Assembly: GCA_937906475.1 (NCBI GenBank) | Contig: CALCZA010000074.1 | Coordinates: forward strand, 1 to 48,274 | DNA from: an uncultured bacterium | Lineage (GTDB): Bacteria; Planctomycetota; UBA1135; UBA2386 | Length of the DNA: 48,274 nucleotides | Direction of reading: 5' to 3' | Shown: positions 1 to 8,504 of the stretch, piece by piece | Layout: each line of letters starts with the position of its first letter | How positions within the stretch are numbered: position 1 is the first letter of the stretch | Position numbers and translations under genes: made by a program | The notes under the pieces: generated by a model | What the model saw: only the letters and a program-made list of their open reading frames with translations | Databases searched by the model: none | Told to the model about the DNA's origin: nothing

Positions 1-70
1 TGCCGGCGACCGATCTGCCGGCGACCGATCTGCCGGCGACCGATCTGCCGGCGACCGATCTGCCGGCGAC
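1..70 (+). repeat. 15-bp tandem repeat, 4.7 copies, coding
   Basis: Four perfect copies of TGCCGGCGACCGATC and a 10-base partial fifth copy run from the left edge. The unit length is a multiple of three and the frame of the following gene reads through it as a repeated AGDRS pentapeptide. Copy-number change would lengthen or shorten the protein without shifting the frame. The array may continue to the left of the window. Confidence 0.95.
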
Positions 71-970
71 AGTAAGTGGCACGAACTCGATGACACGATC
101 GCTGATGGTCCGAGCCCGGCCGAGGTGCCCGAAGAAGCACGCGAGTGGCTCGCCGAGCAACGCACCATGCACGGTTTGCTGCGGGCAGTGAACACTGCGG
201 ATGCGAGCGCTCGTGAGTCCCGCGTCGAGTCTGTTCTCGCGCGCATTGACGCCCACGATACCCGCGCGCATCGGCGTCACTGGTTCGCCGTCGCTGCAGC
301 CGCTTTGGTGCTGGCGACTGTCGGCATGTGGTTCGCATCGCCGGCGTCTTTGCCAACCGCCGAGGCGGCGATGGCCCGCGTCGCCGATCAACTGTCACTC
401 AACGTTGATCGCAAGTTTCACGTCAAACTGAGCACTGCGGGTCGGAAGCGGCCGGAACGGGTCTTCCATGAGTTTGAGTTGACGGTGCGGCCGGGCATGC
501 GGTTCTTGATCGAAGGTCGGTTCGCGTTCGCTGGGTTGCGTATTGCCGCTGGTCGCATCGGATGCGACGGCGAGACCGTATGGATCCATCCGAGCAGCCG
601 TCGCCATCGCCGTTCGGGGCCGTTGGCTGATCGTGAGCGTTTGCTCGAAGGGTTCGGCGACATCCTCGACACTGGTTATCTCGATCTGCACTCGTTGATC
701 GGGAAGTTGCCTGGCAATTTCGACCTCCGCGTCGTCGCTCGTTCGGAGGATGAACAGGGCCGGCAATTGTTGCACATCAAGGCGCATCGGCGGTCACGAA
801 GTGGCTTGTTCCGGGTCCGTTCGGCCGAGTTGACCGTCGACGAGTTGACCGGCATCGTCACGCATCTCGATGCGCAGGTGCGCTTGGAGGCTGGCAGCAT
901 GCGGCACGTGTTGATTGACTATCTTGGTCAGCCAGGCGTTGGCGAAGTCGATTACTCGCGGCCGTGGTAA
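2..970 (+). CDS. anti-sigma-factor-like membrane protein, 5' partial
   Basis: The frame is already open at base 2, so the start lies to the left. The GTG at 125 would drop a stretch (SKWHELDDTIADG) that looks like the conserved N-terminal region of such proteins. Visible order: about 22 residues of AGDRS repeats, an acidic helical cytoplasmic segment, one membrane helix (about residues 94-112 of the visible part, WFAVAAAALVLATVGMWFA), then about 210 extracytoplasmic residues. That last part contains GCDGETVWIHP, similar to the substrate-binding folds of LolA/RseB-type proteins. The topology fits an anti-sigma factor, or a regulator that senses envelope lipids or lipoproteins. No zinc-finger HxxxCxxC motif is visible, so the anti-sigma label rests on topology alone. 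Pentapeptide repeats at this end of such a protein are unusual. Confidence 0.6.
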   Translation, partial: AGDRSAGDRSAGDRSAGDRSAGDSKWHELDDTIADGPSPAEVPEEAREWLAEQRTMHGLLRAVNTADASARESRVESVLARIDAHDTRAHRRHWFAVAAAALVLATVGMWFASPASLPTAEAAMARVADQLSLNVDRKFHVKLSTAGRKRPERVFHEFELTVRPGMRFLIEGRFAFAGLRIAAGRIGCDGETVWIHPSSRRHRRSGPLADRERLLEGFGDILDTGYLDLHSLIGKLPGNFDLRVVARSEDEQGRQLLHIKAHRRSRSGLFRVRSAELTVDELTGIVTHLDAQVRLEAGSMRHVLIDYLGQPGVGEVDYSRPW

Positions 971-1080
971 TGCCAGAATGGGTGGCAGACGTCGGCCGGC
1001 AATAGCAATCGTCGCTCATCCGAGAGTGTAGGTATTCGCAGCTCAGCGAAGACGGCCCGTGACCCGGGGCCGCGCGTTCC

Positions 1081-1109
1081 TACAATTACGGTCCGCGCTG
1101 AGCGGACCG
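1081..1109 (+). promoter_or_regulatory. -10-like hexamer and perfect hairpin abutting a start codon
   Basis: TACAAT (1081-1086) is a good -10 match. It is followed by a perfect 8-bp inverted repeat, CGGTCCGC/GCGGACCG (1089-1096 and 1102-1109), with a 5-nt loop, ending one base before the ATG at 1111. A transcript starting about 7 nt after the hexamer would begin inside the left arm. A transcript from further upstream would carry the whole hairpin over the ribosome-binding region. No Shine-Dalgarno sequence is present. Confidence 0.5.
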
Positions 1110-1110
1110 C

Positions 1111-4100
1111 ATGACGCCCACTACTCCCGACCAAGCTCTGCTGCGCGGAATGCTGCAGGGGACGCCGACCGACCCTGCGGCGGCGGCCCGCGAACTGTCT
1201 AGAGAGCGTGCGCGGTTGCAGGCCAACAGCGAGTTCGCTGTCGAACTGCTTGGGCAAGAACAGCGCTGGCTCGAAGGGTTTCAGAAGACTGGCTCGTCGG
1301 AGCTTCGAGAAGACCTGCTCGGCGTGCGACGCGATTGGCTAGCCTTGCGCATCCGTCACTTGGCCGCGGCGGACGTCGAGGCGTCCGTGCTGCTCGACCT
1401 TGCCGAGGCGCAGGCGCACGCCAGCGTGGCGAAGGAAACTGATCTTGAGAGCCAGTGTGAAGCAGCGATCGATCGCGGCCTCGACAAACTGAACGAGCAC
1501 TCGCTCGTCGGTTCGGATGTCGCCGAACGTTTCGCGCTGCTGACGACGGCGACCGATGAGCTGACCATCAAGCAGCAGATGGCGTTGATGCGCTGCACCG
1601 GTGATCTGTTGTTGCGCATGAGCGAGAAGACCGGGTCGCGCCGCTGCCGCCGCTTCGGTAAGCGGTTGCTGCGCGACGGCGATGACCGCGAATTGGCGGG
1701 TCGGCTCGAGCGGCGGCTCGGGCGTCGCGGCGTCTCGGTTCTAGAGACCACCAACTTCGTCTTGTTGCTCGTCGTCCTGGTCACGTTGGTGATCGAGGCG
1801 GTGGTGGACCTGACCCCGGTGCAGGCGAACGCCTTCCGCTGGATCGATGCAATTGCGTGCTTGTTCTTCATCGCGGACTTTGTGTTCAAGCTGATCTTGC
1901 ACCCGTCGCGCGGGTCGTGGTTCTGGCGTAATGCGCTGACGGACCTTGTGCCGGCGATCCCGTCGGTGCTGTTCTTGTGGCCGACCGCAGTGGTCGGTGC
2001 GGGGACTGACAACCTGCTGGTATTGCGCATGCTGCGGTTGTTGCGCGTCACCTTGGCGGCGCGCTACGTGCAGGCGCTGCGGCCGTTGTTGCGGGCCGCG
2101 CGGTTATTGCTGTTTTTGGTGCGAGGCCTCGACGGCCTGGCCGCGCGCTTCGCGCCGATTCTGAATCGCGATTTCTTATTCGTGCCCGCTGCTGCCGAAG
2201 TGAATCGCACGATTGCCGAAGACGATCTGCGCGATGTGTTGTTCGCGTCGATGCGCCGTGAACACGAACTCGTGGTATTGCTGCCCCGTGACGACCGCCG
2301 CGCCATGTTGCACGAGCGAGTTACTGCGGCACGCGAGGCGATGGGCGCTCTCCAGCCCGCGGAGTTTGTCAATACGGCGCACCCGACCGGTGCTCGCGAT
2401 GTGGCGATTGGCGATGCCATTGAGTTCCTGTGGTCGCTGCGAACTCAAGACATCGGTCGCTACATGAAGAAGGCCGACGTTGCCGCGCTCGATCGCGTCG
2501 TGCGCGTGATGTCGGCGGTGCCGGTGCGTTGGTTGCCATTCGTTAGCCGGGTAGCGGTGCATCCGCTGCCAGAAACTCCTGAAGAACGCATCGTCGCGCT
2601 CGGTCGCCGCGTCGCCGATTGGGTCGAGTCATGGCACGGTCGCATGCTGTTCTTCGCCGATCTGCATGGCATTGTGACAGGCCCGCAGATTCTCGATCGC
2701 GTCGCATCTGCCATCGTCAAAGCGACGCAGCGTCCCGCGGTCCGGTTGCTGTTATTCGGCGGCGTGTTCTTGGGCTTGAACGAGCTACTAGTCGATACTT
2801 GGGCCGGCGAGAAGCTGAATGGGATCCTGGAAAAGATTGTCGGGATGCCGCTCGTGCTGCTCGGCAGTTTCTGTCTCGTGTTCCTGGTCTTGGGGCACTG
2901 GCTGAAACGGCTCGCTGGCCAAGCATCCGACACCTACCGACTGACCAGTGAGGCGCACTTCATCTCGCAATTGGATCGCGTTCAGTCACGCTACGAACAG
3001 CAAGACATCGACTTCCTGACCTTGCGTGTGTTTGGCGACCCGAGTAACCGGCGCCATGCTCGCGCGATGCTGGATGAACAGCTGCATAGCGCTCGAACCG
3101 GAGTGCCGATCGCGAACGATGAATGTCCGGCTCATGTGTCGCTTGAGTGCAACCACACCGCGCTGCTCTACCTGCACTTCTTGGACGGCGCGCCGCTGCA
3201 CATCAGCGATGTCAAGACGACCGAGCAACTGCTTGCCAATCAATCGCTGGCGAACCTGCGTCGCGAGTTCCTGCATGTTAGCGGTCGTGACAAGCGTCGG
3301 TTGCGCAAGCTGAAGCTCGATGACGGCACCCTCCTTAGCGGTCCTTATCTGTGGTTCCGCTTCATCACGGAGAGTATCGCCGTCGAATCCGCTAAGCGTA
3401 TCGCTGGCTATAACAACTTCTGTGTGCCATTGGCCCAGCGACCCTACGCGGACGAGGCGGCGCTAGAGAATATGGAGCGCTGGCTGCGGCGCCGGCGCAA
3501 TCCGCGCGGTGGCCGTTCGTCCAATGACCGTAATAAGGACGAGGTCGTCACGGAATACCCGACGATCGAGTTCACCGCCCTCGACTTCCTAGGTGGCGAC
3601 CCGGAGCGCGACCAGCACCTTGCCGAAGTTTTCGGGCAAGACGTTCTCGATGTAGTGTGCTTGGATCGTCGCACGATGGTGCGGGAGATCTTCGGCACGC
3701 GTTCGGTTGATCATCTGCCGAAGCATGAACGCTGCTTCAATCCGTTGCGCTTCTACGAGAAACGACTGTCGCATGGCCGAATCCTGTTGGCGCCGCTGCT
3801 GCTGATCTGGCGCTTCTTCCGTTCGCTCGGTTGGCTGATTGGCAAGGTCCGGCAGATAGTTCGCGAAGTGCTCGACCCCGATGTTGCGATGCAGCGCCGA
3901 GAGATCGGTGAGGCGCCATTCGCCGTCGCGCTGCGCAAGATTCATCGCATGAAGGCGCCGGGATTGCTGGAAGCGATTCGCATGCGTTTACGCATCGATC
4001 CGGCCTACTCCGGCGCGCCGGTTGGGTGGACGCCCGATTCAGATGAACTTGGCGAAGCGGAGATCGAACGCGATCTTTGCTTCCTGCACCTGCGCGAGCG

Positions 4101-4740
4101 CGAGGCTGTGCAAATGCGCGATGACGCCAAAAAGGTGCGGCGCGACGTTTCTGCGTTGCATGCGATTGTCGGTTGTTTGCCGCCACTGCACCTTGAGAGC
4201 CAAGGCGTGCCGGATCGCGAACGTCGTCGTGCGGGCGAGTTGGCTGCGACTTGTGCTTGGAGTTCTAACAAGGACAATGTGCGCACCTTGATGGGCGCCG
4301 AGCGTTGGCGCATTGAAGTGGTGCCAACGCTATTAGATCTCGAGGAGCGGTTGTCTATCACGAAGCGCCTGCTCCACGGGTTCGTGGGTTGGTTCGTTAG
4401 GCATCCGGTCGATGTCTGGCTTGAACGTCACGGCAAAGACTTGCCCAACAAGGCGCGCTCGGCTCTCCGCATGGGCTACTCAAAGAACTACCGCGACACG
4501 CGCGACGTGATCAACGCGTGGCATCGACTGCCAGTTGACGAAACTCCCGCAAGTCGAGCGATCGCAACGTTGCAGCGTGTCTACCGACATGGGCCAGCGG
4601 TTCGTCGCGACATTCTGGTGTTGCGCGCCGTGCAGTCCCTTGCCGTGCTCGATGTGCGCAACTACCGCGATCTCGTGTTCCGCATTGGCGACTACGAAAG
4701 CGATGGCGAAGACCCCGAATTGGGTCGGGCCCTGCCGTGA
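1111..4740 (+). CDS. large membrane protein with voltage-sensor-like domain
   Basis: A 1209-residue protein. Residues 1-210 are helical and charged. Residues about 211-345 hold four hydrophobic segments that match a voltage-sensor domain: S1 with VIEAVVD, S2 with FFIADFVFKLIL, S3 with an acidic residue in ALTDLVPAIPS, and an S4-like helix with arginines every third position (LRMLRLLRVTLAARY). No pore helix or selectivity filter (TxGYG-like) follows. A second hydrophobic pair lies near 545-603 and a short one near 890-905. The remaining C-terminal half is soluble, basic and unlike any family I recognise. An in-frame TGA at 1099-1101 fixes the start at the ATG. It overlaps the next gene by 4 nt, so the two are probably coupled. 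It may be an Ion_trans-type protein in which voltage or membrane state acts on a cytoplasmic domain, but the function is unknown. Confidence 0.75.
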   Translation: MTPTTPDQALLRGMLQGTPTDPAAAARELSRERARLQANSEFAVELLGQEQRWLEGFQKTGSSELREDLLGVRRDWLALRIRHLAAADVEASVLLDLAEAQAHASVAKETDLESQCEAAIDRGLDKLNEHSLVGSDVAERFALLTTATDELTIKQQMALMRCTGDLLLRMSEKTGSRRCRRFGKRLLRDGDDRELAGRLERRLGRRGVSVLETTNFVLLLVVLVTLVIEAVVDLTPVQANAFRWIDAIACLFFIADFVFKLILHPSRGSWFWRNALTDLVPAIPSVLFLWPTAVVGAGTDNLLVLRMLRLLRVTLAARYVQALRPLLRAARLLLFLVRGLDGLAARFAPILNRDFLFVPAAAEVNRTIAEDDLRDVLFASMRREHELVVLLPRDDRRAMLHERVTAAREAMGALQPAEFVNTAHPTGARDVAIGDAIEFLWSLRTQDIGRYMKKADVAALDRVVRVMSAVPVRWLPFVSRVAVHPLPETPEERIVALGRRVADWVESWHGRMLFFADLHGIVTGPQILDRVASAIVKATQRPAVRLLLFGGVFLGLNELLVDTWAGEKLNGILEKIVGMPLVLLGSFCLVFLVLGHWLKRLAGQASDTYRLTSEAHFISQLDRVQSRYEQQDIDFLTLRVFGDPSNRRHARAMLDEQLHSARTGVPIANDECPAHVSLECNHTALLYLHFLDGAPLHISDVKTTEQLLANQSLANLRREFLHVSGRDKRRLRKLKLDDGTLLSGPYLWFRFITESIAVESAKRIAGYNNFCVPLAQRPYADEAALENMERWLRRRRNPRGGRSSNDRNKDEVVTEYPTIEFTALDFLGGDPERDQHLAEVFGQDVLDVVCLDRRTMVREIFGTRSVDHLPKHERCFNPLRFYEKRLSHGRILLAPLLLIWRFFRSLGWLIGKVRQIVREVLDPDVAMQRREIGEAPFAVALRKIHRMKAPGLLEAIRMRLRIDPAYSGAPVGWTPDSDELGEAEIERDLCFLHLREREAVQMRDDAKKVRRDVSALHAIVGCLPPLHLESQGVPDRERRRAGELAATCAWSSNKDNVRTLMGAERWRIEVVPTLLDLEERLSITKRLLHGFVGWFVRHPVDVWLERHGKDLPNKARSALRMGYSKNYRDTRDVINAWHRLPVDETPASRAIATLQRVYRHGPAVRRDILVLRAVQSLAVLDVRNYRDLVFRIGDYESDGEDPELGRALP

Positions 4741-5873
4741 GTAAGGGCGACCAGCGAGCGCTGTTGTGGTTGTGCTGTGCTGCGATTTGCTGGCGATGGT
4801 TCGTCGGCTTGCGCGCGCCGTTGCCAGGCGTCGATGCGTGTCGTGACTTGTGGCTCGCTGAGCAACTTGCTGCCGGTCAGTTCGCGTCGTTAGTCGACCG
4901 CGCCTGGGAACCGCTCTACGGGTTGCTGCTCGCGCCGGCGTTGGCACTCGGTGCGACCCCTTTTGCTGCGGCGCAGGTTGCGGCTTGCTTGCTAGGCGGC
5001 CTGGCACTTGTGCCGATTGCGATGGCCGCCGAACGGTTGCGCGAAGGTGCTGGTGTTCCTGCTGCGGCAATCGCGATGGCAGCGGCTGGCCCTGTCGTTG
5101 CCGCTGGTGCCGGTTCGGCGACTTCGATGTTCGTATTGTTGTCGGCGTTCAGTTTGTGGGCGTATGCCGCGAGACGCTTCGTGTTGAGCGTTGGGTTGTT
5201 GCTGGTCGTGATCGCCGGTGGCACCGATCAGGTCGCATCTCACCCGATACCCGGCTTTGAGCAGTTGCGCTACGGGTTGGGCGCCAGTGTTGTGTTGTTG
5301 CCGTTGTTGTTGCTGTCACCGCGCGCGCGTCGATTTGCTGCTCCGGCGCTGGTGTTGCTTGCGCTGCTGGTTGTTGCTGCGAGTGTCGATGCGTGGACTA
5401 CGTTGCTGCCAGTGCATTCCGCTGTGCTTGCGGTGTTGGCCGGACTTGGCCTCGCACGTTTGCCGCTGCGAGTGCGCGACTTATTGTTGGCACTGGTGGT
5501 CGCGGCTGAGTGCCACGCGGCCTGGACTTTGGGCGAGCCTGAGGCTGCCGTCGTCGAACGCATTCTGCCGCGCTACTTGCTGAGCCGGGTGCACGAGGAA
5601 GGTCAGGTCGTCCTGAGCACGATGCCGCGCGTTCGGTGGGCTGCCGGATTGAATCCAGCGGTCGCGGCGAAGTCGTTGTCTCAATTGAGCGGCGAGTTGT
5701 CCGGGCCGCGTGCGTCGCGGCATGTCGGCAGTATCGTGATGACCGAGGTCGAAGCCAAAGACGCCTCGATGCGTGCGTTGTTGGCGTCGAGTTTTGAGCG
5801 CGCCGAGTTGCCGCCAAACCTGCAGGACTTGCTCGACGCACACGGATTGTCTGTTTTGTGTCGGCGACGCTAG
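4737..5873 (+). CDS. multi-pass membrane protein, possibly GT-C glycosyltransferase-like
   Basis: It starts at a GTG that overlaps the TGA of the preceding gene (GTGA), so translation is probably coupled. The 378 residues are dominated by alanine/leucine/valine-rich membrane helices up to about residue 260, then a soluble tail of about 120 residues. The first loop after helix 1 (PGVDACRDLWLAEQLAAG, then WEPLYGLLLAP) resembles the early acidic loop and following helix of GT-C sugar transferases of the ArnT/PMT type. The protein is shorter than most of them (usually 450-600), and the acidic pair that binds the lipid-phosphate sugar is not clear. It may instead be a partner of the voltage-sensor-like protein before it. 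Confidence 0.55.
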   Translation: MSKGDQRALLWLCCAAICWRWFVGLRAPLPGVDACRDLWLAEQLAAGQFASLVDRAWEPLYGLLLAPALALGATPFAAAQVAACLLGGLALVPIAMAAERLREGAGVPAAAIAMAAAGPVVAAGAGSATSMFVLLSAFSLWAYAARRFVLSVGLLLVVIAGGTDQVASHPIPGFEQLRYGLGASVVLLPLLLLSPRARRFAAPALVLLALLVVAASVDAWTTLLPVHSAVLAVLAGLGLARLPLRVRDLLLALVVAAECHAAWTLGEPEAAVVERILPRYLLSRVHEEGQVVLSTMPRVRWAAGLNPAVAAKSLSQLSGELSGPRASRHVGSIVMTEVEAKDASMRALLASSFERAELPPNLQDLLDAHGLSVLCRRR

Positions 5874-5966
5874 GCTGGGGTGGCGCGCCGTTCTAGCTTG
5901 GCCGATATTGGTGCTGAGCAATTTCTTGTCAAGCTGCCGTTAATCGATTACCCGCGCCCGGAACCC

Positions 5967-6560
5967 ATGAAGACTCTCCTGTTGTTGCCCGCCATTCTCG
6001 TTGCCGTTGCCATGCCGGTTGTGGAACCCGTCGTCCCGAGCCAGCCGTTAGGCGAGCACGAATGGGTGGCCGATGCCGGCCACAGCAGTTGCGTGTTCCG
6101 CGTCAAGCACGCGAACGCCAGTTGGTTCATGGGCACGTTCGACAAGGTAGAGGGCAAGGCAACGCTCGATGCGTCCGCTCTGGATAAGGGCAGCGTCGAG
6201 TTGACGATCGCGACTGAGAGCGTCGACAGTAATGACAAGCAGCGCGACGGCCACCTGATGTCGCCGGACTTCTTCAACGGCAAGGAGAACCCGGAGATCA
6301 CGTTTAAGAGCACGAAGATCAAGGCGGCCGGTAAGGACCTTGAGGTCACGGGCGACCTCTCGATGGCTGGCAAGACGAAGTCGATCACGATCTCGGTTGT
6401 GTTCGTCGGTGAGGGTGAGTCCCGTGGTTTACGTCGCGGCTACATCACTAGGTTCGCGATCAAGCGTTCGGACTTCGGCATGACCTATGGCGTCAAGAAG
6501 AACATGCTCGGCGACGATGTGCACATGACGGTCAGTCTTGAGTTGGTTCAGCCTAAGTAG
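5967..6560 (+). CDS. YceI family protein, secreted
   Basis: I chose the ATG at 5967 because it begins a signal peptide (MKTLLLLPAILVAVAMPV). The frame is open 87 nt further upstream, but that stretch is not leader-like. The mature part is a YceI-like lipocalin beta-barrel of about 170 residues. Family hallmarks include an opening strand ending in FRVKHANASWFMGTFD, a middle with KQRDGHLMSPDFFNGKENPEITF, and a closing GEGESRGLRRGY insertion before the last strands. YceI-like barrels bind long isoprenoid or other amphiphilic lipids in the periplasm; the ligand here is unknown. A multi-pass membrane protein starts 13 nt downstream and is probably co-transcribed. Confidence 0.88.
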   Translation: MKTLLLLPAILVAVAMPVVEPVVPSQPLGEHEWVADAGHSSCVFRVKHANASWFMGTFDKVEGKATLDASALDKGSVELTIATESVDSNDKQRDGHLMSPDFFNGKENPEITFKSTKIKAAGKDLEVTGDLSMAGKTKSITISVVFVGEGESRGLRRGYITRFAIKRSDFGMTYGVKKNMLGDDVHMTVSLELVQPK

Positions 6561-6573
6561 CTGATAGGCACGA

Positions 6574-7425
6574 ATGGACTACGACGTGCTCCTTCGCGGC
6601 ACCGCGCCGCCGATCGTTGCGGCTTTGCTGCTGGTCTCGCTCGCGGGTAGCCGCATGCTGCCGCTCGCTATGGCGATTGGGCTGTTCGTTGCGCACGGCT
6701 TATTGAAAGAATGGCCAGCGCTACCGCAGGATTTGTGGAGCGATCCGAACGGTGTCGCGTGGTTGATGTGGGGCATGGTGGCCGCGGCCATGCTGACCTT
6801 GGCGCAACACCTTCGCTTGCTACCAGCGCGTGTCGCGCCAGGCGCTGCTGCTGCGGTGGCCGCTGTGTCGCTGTGGTTGATGCTGAGCAAGGTTGCTACT
6901 AGGTGGTCGGGCGTCGATGTTTCACTGCACGTTGGTGGAGGTAGTGTGCTCGTCGCCGCGACGATGTTGACGGTTCGAATTGTTATTGCTCGCCGTCCTG
7001 TTGCCAGCGCCCAGGCGGTCGCGGTCGGCGCGCTCTTGGCCGTGGTGTTGTCGATCGATGCCGCGCTCTTGGTGTTGGGCAAGAGTGCGTTCCTTGGTCA
7101 ACTGTGTGGTGCCGTCGCGGCTACGTTGGGGGCAGCGGTCTTCACTGTCGTTTGGCGACGTAAGTTCACGTTGTACGCGGCGGACGGCATCTGGATCGGT
7201 GGCGCGCACGCGTTGTTTGTGCTTGCCGGTGTGCACCTGTCCTACCTGCCGTGGTGGCCTGCTGGATTTGCACTAGCCGCGCCGTTCTTGCTGCTGTTCG
7301 TGCCGCGTGGGTTCGACCAAGCGCGCCCGCTGCGCTGGCTGGCCGTCGCTGTGCCACTGGTCTTGGTGCCGCTGCTCGTCGCCTTGTGGTTGGCCCGTCC
7401 TGAACCAAACCTATACGACTACTAG
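6574..7425 (+). CDS. multi-pass membrane protein of unknown function
   Basis: This 283-residue protein is almost entirely hydrophobic, with about eight to ten predicted helices and short basic loops (for example WRRKF and ARRPVA) that give positive-inside clues. I see no motif that names a family. It follows the YceI gene by 13 nt, with only GATAGGC-like sequence and no Shine-Dalgarno between them, so they probably share a transcript. The final residues PEPNLYDY form a short polar tail. It could be a structural partner or a transport protein; I cannot assign a function. Confidence 0.7.
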   Translation: MDYDVLLRGTAPPIVAALLLVSLAGSRMLPLAMAIGLFVAHGLLKEWPALPQDLWSDPNGVAWLMWGMVAAAMLTLAQHLRLLPARVAPGAAAAVAAVSLWLMLSKVATRWSGVDVSLHVGGGSVLVAATMLTVRIVIARRPVASAQAVAVGALLAVVLSIDAALLVLGKSAFLGQLCGAVAATLGAAVFTVVWRRKFTLYAADGIWIGGAHALFVLAGVHLSYLPWWPAGFALAAPFLLLFVPRGFDQARPLRWLAVAVPLVLVPLLVALWLARPEPNLYDY

Positions 7426-7474
7426 CTCTTCATGGCCGGCCCGCCTGCCAAATAGGAACCGCAGCGTCATCTGA

Positions 7475-8410
7475 CTAATACTGGTTGTCGCGACTGGCGA
7501 CGACCACACCCGCGATGATCAGCCCGCCGCCGACCCATTGCATCGCTTCGAGTTGGTCGTCTTGGAACGCCCAGCCGGCGATTGCGGCAAACAGCGGTTG
7601 CAGCGCAAACAGCAGTGCCAGATGCGCCGGCGCAATTCGATGCTGCACCTTGGCCTGCACACCGATCGCCAGACCGGTCGCGAGCACGCCGAGATAACCG
7701 AGCACCAGCAGCATCGAGGTGTCCCAGACAACCGTGGCGCCTTCGGCACTGACGCCGCTGATCATGACGGTGCCGATCGTCGCCAGCCCGCCAGTGAATG
7801 CGAGTTGCCAAAACATGAACGGCGCGACGGCCAGTCGGCTGCCGTAGTGCGACAGCAATAGGATGTGGCAGGCGAAGCCGATCGCCGAACCAACCTGCAG
7901 CAAGATGCCGCGAATGGTGTTGTGCTTGACGACGTTCTGCAACGCGGCTTCGCTGCCCGGATCTGGATCACCGCTCAGGCACAAAACAATGATGCCAACG
8001 AGGCCGAGTGCGAGACCGATGATCGCGCGCTTGCCGATTCGTGAACCAAAAAAGAAGTGGCCACCGACAGCGACCAGGAGCACGATCAGTCCGGTGACGA
8101 AGCCGCCCATCGAGGCCGTTGTTTCGCGCACGCCGTACATCTGTAGGAAGTAGGGAATCGCGAGCACCAGCCCTGCGATCAGGCCCGGCAGTAGCGTGCC
8201 TCGCCGTTGTGTGCGGGTCGTGCGCAGGAAGAACGGCAGGATGCACAAAGCTCCCAGGGCGAAGCGCGACGCCACCAGGGCAAACGGCGTGACCGTTTCG
8301 AGCCCGATCTTCGCGACCACGAAGCTGCCCGCCCAGATAGCTATCATGGTGGCCATCAAGGCGTGGGGGACGAAGGACTTGCCTAGCGTTGGCATGCGCG
8401 CAGTCACCAT
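7475..8410 (-). CDS. EamA/DMT family transporter
   Basis: A 311-residue, ten-helix protein of the drug/metabolite transporter superfamily built from two EamA repeats. The first holds IWAGSFVVAKIGLETVTPFALVAS, the classic EamA opening. The second holds LGYLGVLATGLAIGVQAKVQHRIAPAHLALLFALQPLFAAI, the family's closing motif. I preferred the ATG at 8410 (MVTARMPTLGK). The frame is open to 8602, but that would run across the start of the divergent gene at 8505. TACTTC lies 7 nt upstream of 8410, in line with the promoter pattern seen elsewhere in the window. The substrate cannot be read from sequence; exporters of amino acids or metabolites are common in the family. Confidence 0.88.
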   Translation of the reverse strand: MVTARMPTLGKSFVPHALMATMIAIWAGSFVVAKIGLETVTPFALVASRFALGALCILPFFLRTTRTQRRGTLLPGLIAGLVLAIPYFLQMYGVRETTASMGGFVTGLIVLLVAVGGHFFFGSRIGKRAIIGLALGLVGIIVLCLSGDPDPGSEAALQNVVKHNTIRGILLQVGSAIGFACHILLLSHYGSRLAVAPFMFWQLAFTGGLATIGTVMISGVSAEGATVVWDTSMLLVLGYLGVLATGLAIGVQAKVQHRIAPAHLALLFALQPLFAAIAGWAFQDDQLEAMQWVGGGLIIAGVVVASRDNQY

Positions 8411-8504
8411 AGTCGGGGAAGTACCGTGGGGCACAAGGGATTGTCTAGCCCAGTTCTCCCAGTGCCTTCTCGCTTCTGCCGCGGCTAGCGCGTAATCAGC
8501 GATC

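Noticed and set aside
1-70. CRISPR-like or intergenic satellite repeat
   Set aside because: No spacers; the unit is a multiple of three and runs in frame into the downstream protein.
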